Made by a program: the position numbers and the translations under genes. Below the pieces are notes generated by a model, which did no database searches, was not told the origin of the DNA, and saw only the letters and a program-made list of their open reading frames with translations. A stretch of DNA of 64,000 nucleotides from an uncultured Lactobacillus sp. (GTDB taxonomy: Bacteria; Bacillota; Bacilli; Lactobacillales; Lactobacillaceae): contig CAMLRL010000005.1 in the NCBI GenBank assembly GCA_946482465.1, positions 1-64,000 of the forward strand, read 5' to 3'. Shown here piece after piece: positions 1-8,394 of this stretch. How positions within the stretch are numbered: position 1 is the stretch's first letter; each line of letters begins with the position of its first letter.

Positions 1-2
1 TA

Positions 3-755
3 ATATTGCAAAAAAATCGCAAAAGTAAAATAACTTTGACCGATGCCGGCGACTTACTTTATAAAAGAGCAAAAATTCTATTGCAAGATATCGCCAGTAT
101 CAATTATGATGTGATGCATGCCAGTGACAAAAAAATTCGGCTTGCCTTTTCTGGAGAGGCCGGTAGCCTTTACATTGCCGATATTATTCAAAAGTTTTAT
201 CAAGCAAATATTGCCAATCTAATTGAATCTAGAATTGAAAGATCGGCTAACGCATTTTCTGACTTGACCGACGGCACTGTAGATGTGGCAATATATTCGT
301 GGATGGTTCCTATTAATGATCCCGAATATTTTATTCATAACCTGCAAAGAACTGAACTAGTCATTATTACCAGTACAAGCGACAAGTGGCGGGATGTCCA
401 CCAAATTAATGCATCCGACTTACGCAACCGCAAGTTTGTCGCTCGTAAAAGAGGTTATTTAACTAGAGAATGTTTGGAGCAGGAAGCGAAGTTGGGTGAT
501 TTTACGCCACAGATTTCATACACTGCTACTACAATGAGAATGATGATAGAATTAGTTAAACGCAATGTAGGCATTGCTCTTGCCATGGAAAGCAGTCTAA
601 AAGAGGTTTCTGATATTCACGTCATTCGATTAAAACCAGGTCAAAAATTGTGGGCATACATGCAGATAGCAATGAGAAAAAGTTTCATACCAAACAAGTA
701 TCAGCGCAAAGGGATCGAAATACTGCGACATTTTAAACCAGATGAATATCAATAA
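3..755 (+). CDS. LysR-family transcriptional regulator, 5' end cut by the window
   Basis: The frame is open to the window edge, and the first residues (ITLTDAGDLLYKRAK) match the end of the LysR winged-helix domain, so the DNA-binding helices lie outside the window. The remaining 250 residues are the linker helix and the two-lobed effector-binding domain of LysR proteins. The TTG at position 6 is in frame but has no ribosome site and should not be taken as the start. The gene converges on glpF across a shared terminator, so it is not in the glycerol operon. The family is clear; the target and effector cannot be read from the sequence. Confidence 0.85.
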   Translation: MLQKNRKSKITLTDAGDLLYKRAKILLQDIASINYDVMHASDKKIRLAFSGEAGSLYIADIIQKFYQANIANLIESRIERSANAFSDLTDGTVDVAIYSWMVPINDPEYFIHNLQRTELVIITSTSDKWRDVHQINASDLRNRKFVARKRGYLTRECLEQEAKLGDFTPQISYTATTMRMMIELVKRNVGIALAMESSLKEVSDIHVIRLKPGQKLWAYMQIAMRKSFIPNKYQRKGIEILRHFKPDEYQ

Positions 756-765
756 TTTGGGCATA

Positions 766-799
766 AAAAAACTCATGACTTTTCAGTCATGAGTTTTTG
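766..799. terminator. Bidirectional terminator between the LysR gene and glpF
   Basis: Near-perfect inverted repeat: AAAACTCATGACT, a 4-base loop TTTC, then AGTCATGAGTTTT. It has an A run on the left and a T run on the right, so it can end transcription from both convergent genes. Confidence 0.85.
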
Positions 800-815
800 A
801 TATTACAGTTGAACT

Positions 816-1535
816 TTATGATAAAAGATTAAACAATAATGCAGCTAATGTACCACCAAGAAACGGACCAAAGACTGGAACCCAACTATAAGCCCAATCT
901 GAGTCTCCTTTGTTAGCTATTGGCATAAATTGATGTGCTAGTCTTGGACCAAGGTCACGAGCCGGGTTAATAGCGATTCCAGTAGGTCCTCCCAAGGAAA
1001 GACAGATTGCTGTAATCAAAAATCCGGCTAATAGTGGATTCAATCCAGGAGCCAACTTAATATTGGTCAATCCGAGTAAACCGTAAACTAAGACAAAGGT
1101 TGCAATCATTTCTGTAAAGAAATTCCAACCATAGTTTCTAATTGCCGGTTCCGTAGCGAAAGAACCTAAAATTCCTCCTTTATCAGTTGTTTTTGCCCAA
1201 TGTGGGTAGTATGTCAACCAAACTAGGATACCACCAATAAAGCCGCCGGCTATTTGTGCCACAATATATGGCAAAACTGAAGACCAAGGTAATTTATTTG
1301 CAATTGCCATACCTAATGACACTGCTGGGTTAAAATGCCCTGGACAAAGCCAACTGACACAGAACACGCCAAATGTTACAGCGAAGCCCCAGCCAAAAGA
1401 AATTGCGACCCAGCCGCTGCCTTCAGCTTTTGACTTTTTTAGATTGACACCGGCGCAAACGCCATCTCCTAGCAATACTAAGATGATAGTTCCGAAAAAC
1501 TCACCCATTAATTGCATTATTAAGTTACTATTCAT
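816..1535 (-). CDS. glpF: Glycerol facilitator / aquaporin (MIP family)
   Basis: A 239-residue polytopic membrane channel with both MIP signature loops: FNPAVS near residue 70 and INPARDLGP near residue 190. The Asp after the second NPAR is typical of glycerol-conducting members rather than strict water channels. It probably admits glycerol or dihydroxyacetone by diffusion. It lies 133 bases downstream of dhaM on the same strand, which fits uptake coupled to the phosphorylating DhaKLM enzyme. The start ATG has an AGGAG-type site (TAGGAGATAAAA). Family assignment is firm; substrate is inferred from the Asp and the context. Confidence 0.9.
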   Translation of the reverse strand: MNSNLIMQLMGEFFGTIILVLLGDGVCAGVNLKKSKAEGSGWVAISFGWGFAVTFGVFCVSWLCPGHFNPAVSLGMAIANKLPWSSVLPYIVAQIAGGFIGGILVWLTYYPHWAKTTDKGGILGSFATEPAIRNYGWNFFTEMIATFVLVYGLLGLTNIKLAPGLNPLLAGFLITAICLSLGGPTGIAINPARDLGPRLAHQFMPIANKGDSDWAYSWVPVFGPFLGGTLAALLFNLLS

Positions 1536-1668
1536 TTTTATCTCCTACTATGATTATTGAGCCCTTTAAAGTCTCAAAATAATTATTAGTAGTAAACTGT
1601 CCCCATTTAGAATATATTACTTTATTAGTTTAATGTAAACCCTTTCTGCAATAAAAAATATTGTGAGC

Positions 1669-2040
1669 TCACTTTTTAATTTTTAATGGTCCTAGTTGCT
1701 GTTCAATCTCAGACAGATCAACTCCAGCTTCTACCAAAGCTGCTGCTGTATATGCTCCTTCAATAAAAGAGACATCATACACATGTATTTTCTTAGAAGT
1801 CATTTCTTGCGCCAGTTCCAAATTCATTTTGGCACTACCTAAATCATAAAAGGCCAGAATTTCGCTTGCTTGATTATCACTAAATGCTTGCAAAATTTTA
1901 TCCATACTGGTACCGATGTCTTGATCATTTGTACCACCAGCAATCGTAATAGGAACATCTTTAGCAACTTGCTTTAAGAGCTGGTTCAAACCTTTTGTAA
2001 TTTCTGGGACGTGTGAAACTAGTGTAATTCCTAAATTCAT
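1669..2040 (-). CDS. dhaM: PTS-dependent dihydroxyacetone kinase, phosphoryl donor subunit DhaM
   Basis: A 123-residue protein made of a single EIIA-mannose-like domain. The start MNLGITLVSHVPEI places the expected phospho-accepting His at residue 10. DhaM takes phosphate from HPr and passes it to the ADP held in DhaL. It has only the EIIA domain and no fused HPr or EI part, as usual in Firmicutes. Its start overlaps the end of dhaL by 4 bases (ATGA-type overlap), which points to coupled translation in a dhaK-dhaL-dhaM operon. A GC Ile-Ala-Gly-Gly-Thr-Asn segment after residue 33 matches the family. Confidence 0.92.
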   Translation of the reverse strand: MNLGITLVSHVPEITKGLNQLLKQVAKDVPITIAGGTNDQDIGTSMDKILQAFSDNQASEILAFYDLGSAKMNLELAQEMTSKKIHVYDVSFIEGAYTAAALVEAGVDLSEIEQQLGPLKIKK

Positions 2041-2621
2041 AGAATACCCTCAGTTTCTAATAATGCCTTAAAAAGATAGCCGCTTGATTGAGAACCGGGG
2101 TCAATATGACCCTTCGATCTTTCTCCTAAATATGATGCCCGCCCTTTTTTAGCCACCAGTTCTTTGGTGTGAGCTACTGCTTCATCAATTTTAGCGGCTG
2201 TTAAAGAATGGTCTTTTACTTCAGGAACTAATTCTGTCCAAACATCAACCATAGTTTTATCACCAGGAACAGCTCCACCACGCTTTTTTATTCCAGTTAA
2301 TGCTGCTTCTAATAATTCACCGATATCACTGGTTGAGCTGCTTTTTTTAGCCATCTCTAAAAAAGCAGTACCGTAAAGTGGTCCCGAAGCACCACCAACA
2401 GTAGAAATTAAAGTCATAGCAATTTGCTTAAAAGCATCTGTAATAGAATCTGGCATCGTACTTAATTTTTGACTAACAGCGCTCATACCGCGGCTCATAT
2501 TAAAGCCGTGATCACCATCACCAATTGCAGTGTCAAGATCACTTAAATATTGTTTATTTTGCTCAATTTTAGTGGCAAAATTATTCATCCATTCAACTAA
2601 GTTATTAACAGTTAACCCCAT
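2037..2621 (-). CDS. dhaL: Dihydroxyacetone kinase ADP-binding subunit DhaL
   Basis: A 194-residue all-helical subunit. The motif DTAIGDGDHGFNM near residue 30 supplies the Asp residues that hold magnesium and the tightly bound ADP, and the GASGPLYGTAF segment near residue 77 is typical of the family. DhaL carries phosphate from DhaM to dihydroxyacetone bound in DhaK. It sits 19 bases after dhaK, with an AAGGAG site before its ATG, and overlaps dhaM. Length and motifs agree with the PTS-dependent enzyme rather than the ATP-dependent single-chain kinase. Confidence 0.93.
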   Translation of the reverse strand: MGLTVNNLVEWMNNFATKIEQNKQYLSDLDTAIGDGDHGFNMSRGMSAVSQKLSTMPDSITDAFKQIAMTLISTVGGASGPLYGTAFLEMAKKSSSTSDIGELLEAALTGIKKRGGAVPGDKTMVDVWTELVPEVKDHSLTAAKIDEAVAHTKELVAKKGRASYLGERSKGHIDPGSQSSGYLFKALLETEGIL

Positions 2622-2640
2622 ATTACAAACTCCTTTGTGA

Positions 2641-3636
2641 TTACCAAGCTATTGTTTCAACCGGCTTATTCAAATACTCCAGCCATTTCTCATCTGCTAA
2701 TTCAAAAACAGTAAGAGAAATACCAGCCATATCTAAAGAAGTCATATAATTGCCGACTTTCATAAATGCCGGCTTGACGTTAAACTCATTTAGTTTATCA
2801 AGTAAATCATTACTAAAGATGTACTGTTCCATTAAAGGAGTCGCACCCATGCCATTAACTAAAACCGCATATTTCTTGTGCCCATCTAAGTGCATCTCAT
2901 CGTTCAATTTTCCAACTAATTCTGTGACTAAATCTTTTGCCGGTCTAATTTTTTCACGACGATAACCCGGTTCAGAGTGAATACCGACGCCATATTCAAT
3001 TTCATCATCTTTTAAAACAAAACCTGGTTTGCCAGTTTCCGGATTGGTTGCTGCTGAAAGGGCAACAGCAATAGTCTTAATATTCGGCAAGACCTTTTTA
3101 GCAGTGGCATCAATTTCGTCTAAACTAGCACCTTCTTGAGCTAATGCCCCTACAATTTTATGCATGAAAATTGTCCCTGCAACACCGCGTCTTCCTTGAG
3201 TAAAAGTACTATTTTCAACAGCAATATCATCATCAACGACAATGGATTTAACTTTGATATTATCCATATCAGCCATATCTTTTGCCATATCAAAGTTCAT
3301 GACATCTCCGGAATAGTTCTTAATAACTAAAAAAACTCCTTTTCCTTGATCAACAGCTTTAATTGCTTCATAAATTTGATCTGGGGTTGGCGATGTAAAG
3401 ACTTGTCCGCAAACTGCTGCACTTAGCATACCTTTACCAACAAAACCAGCGTGAGTTGGCTCATGACCTGAACCTCCACCGCTGACAATGCCGACTTTGC
3501 CGCTCATTGAGTCTTTATCTGCTCTTACAACTGCTGCAGTATCTTTTATTTTTTCAAGATATTGCGGGTAAGATCTCACCATACCTTCAACCATTTCTGG
3601 TACAACATTAGCAGGATCATTAATAATTTTCTTCAT
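2641..3636 (-). CDS. dhaK: Dihydroxyacetone kinase substrate-binding subunit DhaK
   Basis: A 331-residue DhaK. The N-terminal glycine-rich GSGHEPTHAGFVGKGM segment binds the substrate, and the His in GIHSEPGYRR (near residue 220) is the family residue that forms the hemiaminal with dihydroxyacetone. It is the first gene of dhaK-dhaL-dhaM, read from a promoter about 60 bases upstream. The product dihydroxyacetone phosphate enters glycolysis. An AAGGAG ribosome site precedes the ATG. No glycerol dehydrogenase gene is seen in the window. Confidence 0.94.
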   Translation of the reverse strand: MKKIINDPANVVPEMVEGMVRSYPQYLEKIKDTAAVVRADKDSMSGKVGIVSGGGSGHEPTHAGFVGKGMLSAAVCGQVFTSPTPDQIYEAIKAVDQGKGVFLVIKNYSGDVMNFDMAKDMADMDNIKVKSIVVDDDIAVENSTFTQGRRGVAGTIFMHKIVGALAQEGASLDEIDATAKKVLPNIKTIAVALSAATNPETGKPGFVLKDDEIEYGVGIHSEPGYRREKIRPAKDLVTELVGKLNDEMHLDGHKKYAVLVNGMGATPLMEQYIFSNDLLDKLNEFNVKPAFMKVGNYMTSLDMAGISLTVFELADEKWLEYLNKPVETIAW

Positions 3637-3675
3637 GACTTATACTCCTTAAACAAACTGAAAAAACAATTTAAT

Positions 3676-3700
3676 TGTAACGCTTACATTATTTATTATA
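3676..3700 (-). promoter_or_regulatory. dhaK promoter with cre-like operator at the start site
   Basis: On the minus strand TGGTATAAT forms an extended -10 (hexamer at 3695-3700); the -35 region is poor. Just downstream, at 3676-3688, lies TGTAACGCTTACA, an inverted repeat of TGTAA around CGC. It resembles a CcpA cre site but is one base shorter than the 14-base consensus, so another LacI-type repressor is possible. Its place over the predicted +1 suggests repression. Confidence 0.55.
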
Positions 3701-3755
3701 CCAAGTACAGATTGCATAAACCATTGAGTCTGCAAAAATTATATATTTTGATAGC

Positions 3756-3800
3756 AAAAAAGCTTTAGTTTTCTTGTAAAAAGATTAACTAAAGCTTTTT
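3756..3800. terminator. Terminator downstream of the nitroreductase gene
   Basis: AAAAGCTTTAGTT pairs with AACTAAAGCTTTT across a 16-base loop, with A and T runs on the outer sides. It ends minus-strand transcription from the nitroreductase gene before the dhaK promoter. Confidence 0.8.
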
Positions 3801-3825
3801 AAAAATTTGGTTTTTAAAAGACCTG

Positions 3826-4308
3826 TTATTTTCTGATAACCTGATACCGATTGGCACGATTATTATCTGGCTGTTCAGCAGCATGTCCACAAGCTACTAT
3901 CACACATGTCTGAAAACCAGCAGGAATAAGCAATTCTTTTTGCAAATCATTCGCAGAATTAAGAACTAAAGCCGCATTCATCAAATAAACTGAACCTAAG
4001 TTTAACTCTGCAGCTTCAATCATTAAATTCTCTGCCGCTACTGAGGCATCCCTCTCGCCAAAACTACTATCTTTTTTGACGTTAATGACAAACAACAATG
4101 GAGCATTATAGCAAGCATTATTTGTTATCTGTTCTATCTTAGACAATAAGGTTTCATCTTCGACAACCGTCATTTGCATTACATCTGCCTCATGCATGCC
4201 GCATGGAGCAGCCTGAAAAGCAGCGATCAATTTATTGATGTCCTCTGGAGCTACCTTTTCACTAGTATATTTTCTAACAGCTACTCTTTTTAAAACTGGA
4301 TCAGTCAT
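3826..4308 (-). CDS. Short nitroreductase-family flavoprotein
   Basis: 160 residues starting MTDPVLKRVAVRKY, the usual opening of the FMN-dependent nitroreductase fold (R-x-S/A-x-R-x-Y). Later segments NLMIEAAELNLGSVYL and IPAGFQTCVIVACGH are the central and flavin-edge helices. It is shorter than classical 200-220 residue members and matches the small subgroup. It probably reduces quinones, nitro compounds or similar with NAD(P)H, but the physiological substrate cannot be stated. It lies 30 bases after the SLAP-protein gene on the same strand, with an AGGAGG site before its ATG. Confidence 0.8.
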   Translation of the reverse strand: MTDPVLKRVAVRKYTSEKVAPEDINKLIAAFQAAPCGMHEADVMQMTVVEDETLLSKIEQITNNACYNAPLLFVINVKKDSSFGERDASVAAENLMIEAAELNLGSVYLMNAALVLNSANDLQKELLIPAGFQTCVIVACGHAAEQPDNNRANRYQVIRK

Positions 4309-4338
4309 TTGTATACCTCCTAGAAAACAAAAACTAAA

Positions 4339-5052
4339 TTATTTAATAACCGCTTTACCGGTCTTGTGAACTAAATCAGACCATTTTAAGAATTCTGTAT
4401 CAGAAATTCCTACAAACTTTTTACCTTTGACCTTCTTGACGCTAAATACATAAACTGTTTTACCTTTTTTAACGTAAGAATATTTATTGCCTTTTACCAG
4501 AAGCTTGCCTTTGCTATTATAAACTTTTGCGTTCCGTTTGACTTTATAGCTGGCAACTTTAAAAAGTTTCACATTACCGGGCTTAATGTATTCTTGTTTC
4601 TTACTTTTCTTACCATTGACTGATATTTGCAAGTAACTCTTATTTTTAACCGTCTTAAGACCAATAATTGAAAGAATTGTTCCCTTTTTCAGCTTTTTGT
4701 TTTTAATTCTTTTACCTTTATTATCATAAACATAGGCATTTTTCTTTAACTTAACAGTTTTACCAACATACTTAAACGCGTTATTGTTATTAGTAGTATT
4801 CTTGTTAGGTTCCTTATTAGTATCTGACGGGGACGAAGTATTATTCTTATCTCCGTTTGTATTCGTCTGATTTTGATCAGTATTAGTACTGGTATTGGTA
4901 TTTCCTTCAGCTGTATTGGTGCTTGAAACAGTAGTCTGATTTTGACTTGAAGAAGCTGCAGTTGTATCTGCGGCCAAAACCGGTCTGCTCGTACTCAAAC
5001 CAATAGTAAGAGAAGCAACTCCAACTATACTTAACAATAGTCTTTTCTTCAT
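4339..5052 (-). CDS. Secreted SLAP-domain cell-surface protein
   Basis: 237 residues. Residues 1-28 are a Sec signal peptide (KKR, hydrophobic core, cleavage after VLAA). Residues 29-92 are a low-complexity Ser/Thr/Asn/Gln linker. From residue 93 two consecutive modules rich in Lys and Tyr follow (AYVYDNKGKRIKNKKLKKG and AKVYNSKGKLLVKG), characteristic of the SLAP domain that binds S-layer or wall polymers in Lactobacillus. The calculated charge is strongly positive, fitting electrostatic wall binding. There is no LPxTG motif, lipobox or catalytic domain. The role is probably structural or adhesive; the neighbours give no clear clue. Confidence 0.85.
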   Translation of the reverse strand: MKKRLLLSIVGVASLTIGLSTSRPVLAADTTAASSSQNQTTVSSTNTAEGNTNTSTNTDQNQTNTNGDKNNTSSPSDTNKEPNKNTTNNNNAFKYVGKTVKLKKNAYVYDNKGKRIKNKKLKKGTILSIIGLKTVKNKSYLQISVNGKKSKKQEYIKPGNVKLFKVASYKVKRNAKVYNSKGKLLVKGNKYSYVKKGKTVYVFSVKKVKGKKFVGISDTEFLKWSDLVHKTGKAVIK

Positions 5053-5262
5053 ATTGACACCTCATTATTAAAAAACTTATTTATATACATTCTACTACTT
5101 TGAATAAATAATTTCTTGTCTACCAGTGAAAACAGGCTGTACATAAACTAATTTAACCAATGATTAACACTTTTACCACTTATATTATAAGGTAATAATT
5201 TCTTTTTTGCTTTATACTAGTAAAGAATGAAATTGAAACTTACGCTTCAAAGGAAGGACTCC

Positions 5263-6117
5263 ATGGAAAAGCAGCAAAAAGAACCAATCGAAATTTTGGT
5301 CACTATTGACCAGAATTATATCAAACCACTTGAAGTAATGATGTACTCACTTAAACTCAACAACTTGAATGAAAATTTTCGGGTATGGCTGATTTACGAC
5401 AATATCAATCGGCACTCTTTGACTAAATTAAAAAAATTTGGGGCAAAGATAGGCATTGACGTAATGACGCTAACAATGAATAAAAATATTAGCTTCCCCG
5501 ATTCCCTGCTCAACTTGCATGACTATCCTAAAGAAATGTATTTCAGATTACTATCAAGCAAGATTTTGCCAGCTGATTTGCACCGCATTATTTATCTCGA
5601 TCCCGATATATTAGTAATTAATTCCATCGTCCCTTTATGGCAATTGGACTTAAAAGGTAAAATGTTTGCGGCCTCGGTACATGAAGGTTTAACCGACATT
5701 ATGAGTTCAATTAATAACATTAGGCTTGGCACGTCAACGGGCTATTTTAATTCAGGAATAATGCTAATGGATTTGGACCAGATGCGTGTAAAAATAAATA
5801 TTGAGGATATTACACAGGCAATTGAAGAACACCACGACACTTTAATTTTGCCAGACCAAGATATATTAAATTACTTGTACGGTGAGGACATTTTAAAAAT
5901 ACCCGAAACAAGATGGAACTATGATGCGAGGGCATTTTCAGTTTACTTGACAAGAAGTACGGGTGAAATTAATACTGAATGGGTTATGAAAAACACTTCG
6001 ATTTTGCATTTTTGTGGTAAGCCAAAACCCTGGCAAAAAGAAAAACATTCTCGTTTCAAACCCTTGTATTTGAATTACCAACAAATGGTCAATCGCCTGT
6101 TAAAACAAGAAAAATAA
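5263..6117 (+). CDS. Family 8 glycosyltransferase
   Basis: 284 residues from the ATG at 5263, which follows AGGAAGGA by 5 bases; an in-frame ATG at 5227 lacks a ribosome site. The opening IEILVTIDQNYIKPLEVMMYSL and the DPDILV segment (a DxD metal site) are GT8 hallmarks, as are GYFNSGIMLMDL and PDQDILNYL. The C-terminal HFCGKPKPW also matches. Such enzymes add galactose or glucose to lipopolysaccharide, wall polymers or serine-rich adhesins. There is no membrane segment. It stands alone between the SLAP gene and hup, so the acceptor is unknown. Confidence 0.85.
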   Translation: MEKQQKEPIEILVTIDQNYIKPLEVMMYSLKLNNLNENFRVWLIYDNINRHSLTKLKKFGAKIGIDVMTLTMNKNISFPDSLLNLHDYPKEMYFRLLSSKILPADLHRIIYLDPDILVINSIVPLWQLDLKGKMFAASVHEGLTDIMSSINNIRLGTSTGYFNSGIMLMDLDQMRVKINIEDITQAIEEHHDTLILPDQDILNYLYGEDILKIPETRWNYDARAFSVYLTRSTGEINTEWVMKNTSILHFCGKPKPWQKEKHSRFKPLYLNYQQMVNRLLKQEK

Positions 6118-6140
6118 ATATAACATTTAGCGTTTTACTG

Positions 6141-6168
6141 TTGAAGGAAGCTATATCTGTGCTAAAAT
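6141..6168 (+). promoter_or_regulatory. Promoter of the HU gene
   Basis: TTGAAG (6141-6146), a 16-base spacer and TAAAAT (6163-6168) preceded by TG at the extended -10 position. It leaves a leader of about 110 bases before the HU start. Confidence 0.6.
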
Positions 6169-6283
6169 AATAAAAGTTGCCGAATATCAAGCGACACAAT
6201 GCTTGACGTGGTCTAGGTATAGAAAATATCCGGCTATTTTTAGCATTGAATGTGTAATATTTTTTATAGAAAAGAGAAGAATT

Positions 6284-6565
6284 ATGGCTTCAATTAACAA
6301 ATCTGAACTTACTAAAGAAGTTGCAGCAAAAACTGACCTTAAGCAAAAGGATGCTGAAAAAGTTATCGACGCTTTGATTGAATCAATTAAAGATAACTTG
6401 GCAAAAGGCGAAAAGGTACAAATTATTGGTTTTGGTTCTTTTGAAGTACGTGATCGTGCTGCTAGAAAAGGTAGAAACCCACAAACTGGTAAGACTTTGA
6501 CCATTCCTGCAACCAAAGTACCAGCATTCAAGCCTGGTAAAGCATTAAAGGATGCAGTTAAATAA
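6284..6565 (+). CDS. hup: DNA-binding protein HU
   Basis: 93 residues from ATG 6284 (AAGAGAAGA site 6 bases upstream); the longer in-frame reading from 6203 adds a non-conserved tail. [26 protein letters not shown] is the helical dimerisation part, and [19 protein letters not shown] is the DNA-gripping arm with its conserved Arg residues and Asn-Pro tip that intercalates in the minor groove. The protein compacts the nucleoid. It is monocistronic, with its own promoter and a strong terminator. Confidence 0.97.
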   Translation: MASINKSELTKEVAAKTDLKQKDAEKVIDALIESIKDNLAKGEKVQIIGFGSFEVRDRAARKGRNPQTGKTLTIPATKVPAFKPGKALKDAVK

Positions 6566-6588
6566 TTTCTATTAATAAATACGAAAAA

Positions 6589-6617
6589 ACAACGAGTTTT
6601 TAGCTCGTTGTTTTTTA
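6589..6617. terminator. Terminator shared by hup and the metI end
   Basis: ACAACGAG, loop, CTCGTTGT followed by TTTTTT. An A run precedes it, so the minus-strand met operon can also end here. Confidence 0.9.
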
Positions 6618-6620
6618 TAT

Positions 6621-7322
6621 TTAATGATTTTGATGATTTAACTTGGTAGCGAAGAAGTCACCAATCACCTGAATAATAAATATTAGAATAATGACTAAAG
6701 CTGTCGCAACAAACGTCACGTCATTATTAAACCTATTGTAGCCATAGGAAATAGCTGTATTACCTAATCCTCCTGCTCCAATAGCACCAGCCATTGCTGT
6801 CAGTCCAATTAAACTGATAATTGTAACTGTAGAAACACGTGCAAGCTCTGATCTTGCTTCATTAATATAGACATTAAAAATAATGTCCCAAATTGTAGCT
6901 CCCAAACTTTGAGCAGCTTCAATTTTACCGTGATCAACACTTTCAAGTGCGACTTGTACTTGACGGGCGTAAAAAGGGAAAACTCCCAAAGTTAGAGGTA
7001 CAAGTGCAGCCTTGACACCAATCTGAGTGCCCACTATTTTTTGAGTTACTGGTGCGATAAAGGCCAGCAAGATAATAAATGGGATTGCACGGAAAATCGA
7101 AACTATTTTGTCACAAATATTAAACCAGAATTTGTTTGGTCTAATACCATCACTTTTAGTTAAAACTAGAATAACTCCGAAGATTAATCCTAATATGCCA
7201 CCAAAAATACCAGACCAAAATGTCATAAATAATGTTTGAATAATGCTGGTACCCCAGCCGGTATCACCTAACCAGCCTAATTGCACCACATTAGGAAAAA
7301 CACTGTTAAACCAACTACTCAT
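6621..7322 (-). CDS. metI: Methionine ABC transporter permease MetI
   Basis: 233 residues with five predicted membrane segments and the cytoplasmic coupling motif EAAQSLGATIWDIIFNV (EAA loop) that docks on the ATPase. The AIGAGGLGNTAISYGYNRFN stretch is characteristic of D-methionine-type permeases. It is the last gene of metQ-metN-metI and overlaps metN by 8 bases, a sign of translational coupling. The operon sits under a T-box leader, so expression should rise when tRNA-Met is uncharged. Confidence 0.93.
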   Translation of the reverse strand: MSSWFNSVFPNVVQLGWLGDTGWGTSIIQTLFMTFWSGIFGGILGLIFGVILVLTKSDGIRPNKFWFNICDKIVSIFRAIPFIILLAFIAPVTQKIVGTQIGVKAALVPLTLGVFPFYARQVQVALESVDHGKIEAAQSLGATIWDIIFNVYINEARSELARVSTVTIISLIGLTAMAGAIGAGGLGNTAISYGYNRFNNDVTFVATALVIILIFIIQVIGDFFATKLNHQNH

Positions 7323-8376
7323 ATAGGTCCCCCTTTTCGTTTAGTCGAGTAACTGCAACTTTTTCTTTTCTTAAAAAGTCTACTGTTGCTTGTTGTTTGT
7401 CTTTGTCACCTTTAACTTGTACTAGCAATGTACCAATTGGTTCGTCATCTAATAATTCCACGTTACCATATAACATACTTGCTTCAACGCCAATTTGCCG
7501 GTACAAATCAATGATGATGGTTTTGGTCACATTTGCCATACTATAGACTAATTGGTAAATTGCTTCGTTATCATTAAGTTCGTCCAAATTAAGTGACTTA
7601 AGCGTATTAATGACTTCAAGGGAGCCACCAACAAAACTTTTAGTAAGATCATTTTGAGGATGAAGCACCACATCACGCAAGTTGCCTTTTTCAATTATTT
7701 GACCAGATTGCATCAAAGCAACTTTATTGCAAATTTTCTTAACAGCACCCATTTCGTGTGTGATTAAAATGATTGTCAAGTTAAGGTCTTTTTGTAATTT
7801 CTTTAGTAAAGATAAAATTTGTGCAGTATTTTGAGGGTCAAGAGCACTGGTAGCCTCATCAGAGATTAGAATATCTGGTTCATTTGCAAGTGCGCGGGCA
7901 ATCGCAACCCTTTGCTGCTGCCCACCTGAAAGCTGAACGGGATAAAAGTTGGCCTTCTCTTTTAAATCGACCAGATCCAATAAATTTAGTGATTTTTCCT
8001 TTATTTCCTTTTCTTTCAGACCAGAATGCTTTAGGGCAAAGGAAACGTTGTCAACTACACTAATCTCATTTAGCAAGTTAAAGTTTTGAAAAATCATGCC
8101 GATCTTTCTACGCGCTAATTGTAAATTTTTATTAGCTATCACTTGCTTGCCGTCTTTAACAAAATCAGTATCATTGACTCTAATATTCCCAGCAGTTGGT
8201 TTCTGCAACAAGTTAACAGTTCTTACTAAAGTAGACTTACCTGCTCCAGAAAAACCTACGATGCCATAGATATCACCCTTTTCTACCGTTAAATTAACGT
8301 CGTGAACAGCATGTACAACTTTTCCTTTTTTGTCAGCGAAATCAACATTAACATGTTCTAATTCAACAATCCCCAT
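7315..8376 (-). CDS. metN: Methionine ABC transporter ATP-binding protein MetN
   Basis: 353 residues. Walker A is GFSGAGKST (near residue 42), the signature is LSGGQQQR, Walker B is ILISDEATSALD and the switch His is in LITHEM. After residue 265 comes the NIL/ACT-like C-terminal domain, which in the MetN family binds intracellular methionine and inhibits transport. It therefore should respond to methionine itself as well as being T-box regulated. It lies 18 bases after metQ and overlaps metI. Confidence 0.95.
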   Translation of the reverse strand: MGIVELEHVNVDFADKKGKVVHAVHDVNLTVEKGDIYGIVGFSGAGKSTLVRTVNLLQKPTAGNIRVNDTDFVKDGKQVIANKNLQLARRKIGMIFQNFNLLNEISVVDNVSFALKHSGLKEKEIKEKSLNLLDLVDLKEKANFYPVQLSGGQQQRVAIARALANEPDILISDEATSALDPQNTAQILSLLKKLQKDLNLTIILITHEMGAVKKICNKVALMQSGQIIEKGNLRDVVLHPQNDLTKSFVGGSLEVINTLKSLNLDELNDNEAIYQLVYSMANVTKTIIIDLYRQIGVEASMLYGNVELLDDEPIGTLLVQVKGDKDKQQATVDFLRKEKVAVTRLNEKGDLYE

Positions 8377-8394
8377 TACATTCTTCTCCGATCA

